Source: an uncultured Lachnospiraceae bacterium (GTDB taxonomy: Bacteria; Bacillota; Clostridia; Lachnospirales; Lachnospiraceae). From it: DNA of 7,603 nucleotides. Under the pieces are notes generated by a model. That model did not search any database. It was given only the letters and a program-made list of their open reading frames with translations, and was not told the DNA's origin. The stretch spans positions 1 through 7,603 of the forward strand of contig CAMNWW010000100.1 of the NCBI GenBank assembly GCA_946566415.1. The letters run 5' to 3'. How positions within the stretch are numbered: position 1 is the stretch's first letter; every line of letters starts with the position of its first letter. The position numbers were made by a program, and so were the translations under genes. This document shows, piece by piece, positions 6,417-7,603 of this stretch.

Positions 6417-7603
6417 CTATTTCTTACCGTACCGCCCATAGCATTTTACGATCACAGCGGAACCCGTGCTTTCATCCTCCGCCTCCGCTTCTGCCCGTAC
6501 CGATGCGTCGACCGGACACAGAATAGGCTGTACGCAAAGTTCTTCAGGTACCAGACTTTCGGTCCACGCCGCAACTTCCTTTTCCTCTGTGTAGAAATCC
6601 ACGCCCTTTTGACTGTTCCGCGCCCACTTCTGCACCTGTATGGAGGCGACCTCATACTCTTCTAGTCCTTTGTCCGTCTGGATTCCATGATCTTTCAGAA
6701 AACCGATGCTCCTTTCAAAAAACGGATACACGACCGCAGAAGAATGGACGCCCCGCCCTTCTGCCTGAACCCGGACAATTCCGGAAGGAAAAATCCCTTC
6801 CATATCCATCATTTCCATCTTCATCACATCATACTGATAAGCGGCCAGAAAGTCGTTCTTCTCTTCTTTTGTAAGCTTCATAACCGTCTCCGCCACACCG
6901 TCGCACCAGGTAAAACGTTCCTTTTCCAGCTCCTTTTCTGCTGTCAGCGGATATGCCTTCTGCTTGTATTCTTCTGTCTCATATACTCCTGCAAAGTCCG
7001 CGAAAAGCATCCGGCTGACAGGATACGTCCGATATCTGCATCCTCCGTCCTGCATCCGGAAACAGACTGTAACTTCCGTCACAGCCGCCTCTTCCTTAAC
7101 TTCGCCGGCAGACGCACTTCTGGATACCTTCCCGATCCAGTCCAAGGCTTCTTCCTTCCCTTCATCTTCCAGACCAAAACGCCGAAGCCTTACGTCTGTC
7201 AGATAATCGTCCATTGTCTGTATCATTTCATATTCCCCCTGACCCATATCGATGCCGGCTAAGCTCACCGAAATACTCTCCGTCCGGGAAATCTCCGGGA
7301 TATAACTGTCAAAAGGATTTCGGACCGCCATAAACAATACTGCAATACTGCATACAAGCGCTCCTTCCAGGGCGAGCTGCCCTTTTCTTCTGAATACGTT
7401 TTTTTTCGGCATCAGTACCAGCCATTCGATAAAAAGATGAACCAGAAATGCGCTGATCATTCCCACTCCGCTAAGAAGTACCGCGCCTCTTGCCGCCCCA
7501 TTCTCAAAGAATCCATTCCCCGCCGCCCCGGTCAAAGTCACGACAAGCTTTCCAAACCACAATCCAAAAAAACAGGACGCTATGATTTCCACAGACCTCT
7601 CCG
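6417..7603 (-). CDS. Membrane protein, probable DUF6449-type ABC transporter permease (partial: N-terminus beyond right edge)
   Basis: The frame is open to the right window edge and ends at TAG (6417-6419). Counting from a GTG at 7592, three hydrophobic membrane segments lie at about 2-25, 36-61 and 72-92. About 300 mostly soluble, charged residues follow to 391. Within the soluble part, the CRYRTYPVSR strand (about 180-189) and the following YETEEYKQKAYPL stretch resemble what I recall of DUF6449, a domain at the C-terminus of clostridial ABC-2 permease-like proteins. Those proteins are much longer, with several more N-terminal membrane helices, so most of the membrane part is probably outside the window. 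The GTG at 7592 has a GGAGAGG just upstream and could be a start, but the frame continues upstream of it, so I treat the gene as truncated by the window. An ATPase partner would be expected further upstream. The family call is from memory of pattern, not a search. Confidence 0.6.
   Translation of the reverse strand, partial: ERSVEIIASCFFGLWFGKLVVTLTGAAGNGFFENGAARGAVLLSGVGMISAFLVHLFIEWLVLMPKKNVFRRKGQLALEGALVCSIAVLFMAVRNPFDSYIPEISRTESISVSLAGIDMGQGEYEMIQTMDDYLTDVRLRRFGLEDEGKEEALDWIGKVSRSASAGEVKEEAAVTEVTVCFRMQDGGCRYRTYPVSRMLFADFAGVYETEEYKQKAYPLTAEKELEKERFTWCDGVAETVMKLTKEEKNDFLAAYQYDVMKMEMMDMEGIFPSGIVRVQAEGRGVHSSAVVYPFFERSIGFLKDHGIQTDKGLEEYEVASIQVQKWARNSQKGVDFYTEEKEVAAWTESLVPEELCVQPILCPVDASVRAEAEAEDESTGSAVIVKCYGRYGKK

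Noticed and set aside
6687..7262. Plus-strand open frame of 191 codons opposite the membrane protein gene
   Set aside because: It is antisense to a continuous frame with coherent membrane and soluble segments and has no recognisable domain.
6417..7592. Complete gene starting at GTG 7592
   Set aside because: The frame stays open upstream to the edge, and the related proteins I recall are longer at the N-terminus; the nearby GGAGAGG is only about 3 nt from the GTG.

Overview
The window looks like chromosomal DNA from a low-to-mid GC Clostridia-type Firmicute, most likely of the Lachnospiraceae group. This rests on strong purine-rich Shine-Dalgarno sites, a group II ECF transporter module followed directly by truA, and a membrane protein resembling clostridial DUF6449 ABC permeases. 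Genus cannot be read from this stretch. All six recognisable genes lie on the minus strand, so transcription runs from high to low coordinates, and gene-to-gene spacing is tight throughout.

In transcription order: (1) the C-terminal part of a membrane protein (three membrane segments, then about 300 soluble residues) enters from the right edge. (2) A PfkB-family sugar or nucleoside kinase follows after 24 nt, with an excellent ribosome binding site. (3) A 100-nt gap carries a near-consensus vegetative promoter (TTGACT, 17 nt, TATACT). (4) This promoter drives ecfA1, ecfA2 and ecfT, the two ATPases and the scaffold of a vitamin/metal ECF transporter, which overlap by 10 and 4 nt. (5) truA, the tRNA pseudouridine synthase, follows 18 nt later. 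(6) After a further 35 nt comes a large glycoside hydrolase family 13 gene that runs off the left edge. It has no stop inside the window but stays open for 687 codons, and its protein matches the amylosucrase subfamily closely.

The ECF module supplies energy to separate substrate-binding S components encoded elsewhere; no S component is visible here. In many Firmicutes the same ecfA1-ecfA2-ecfT-truA block sits between rplQ and rplM-rpsI. Here the flanks are a kinase and a glucan/sucrose enzyme instead. The most unusual feature is the C-terminus of the GH13 protein. After a complete catalytic region it carries seven imperfect five-residue repeats (Glu-Pro-Asp-Ile-Lys type) and then a basic stretch, which amylosucrases do not normally have. 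No mobile element, CRISPR array, RNA gene or convincing terminator was seen, and I see no evidence for a wholly new defence or mobile system.
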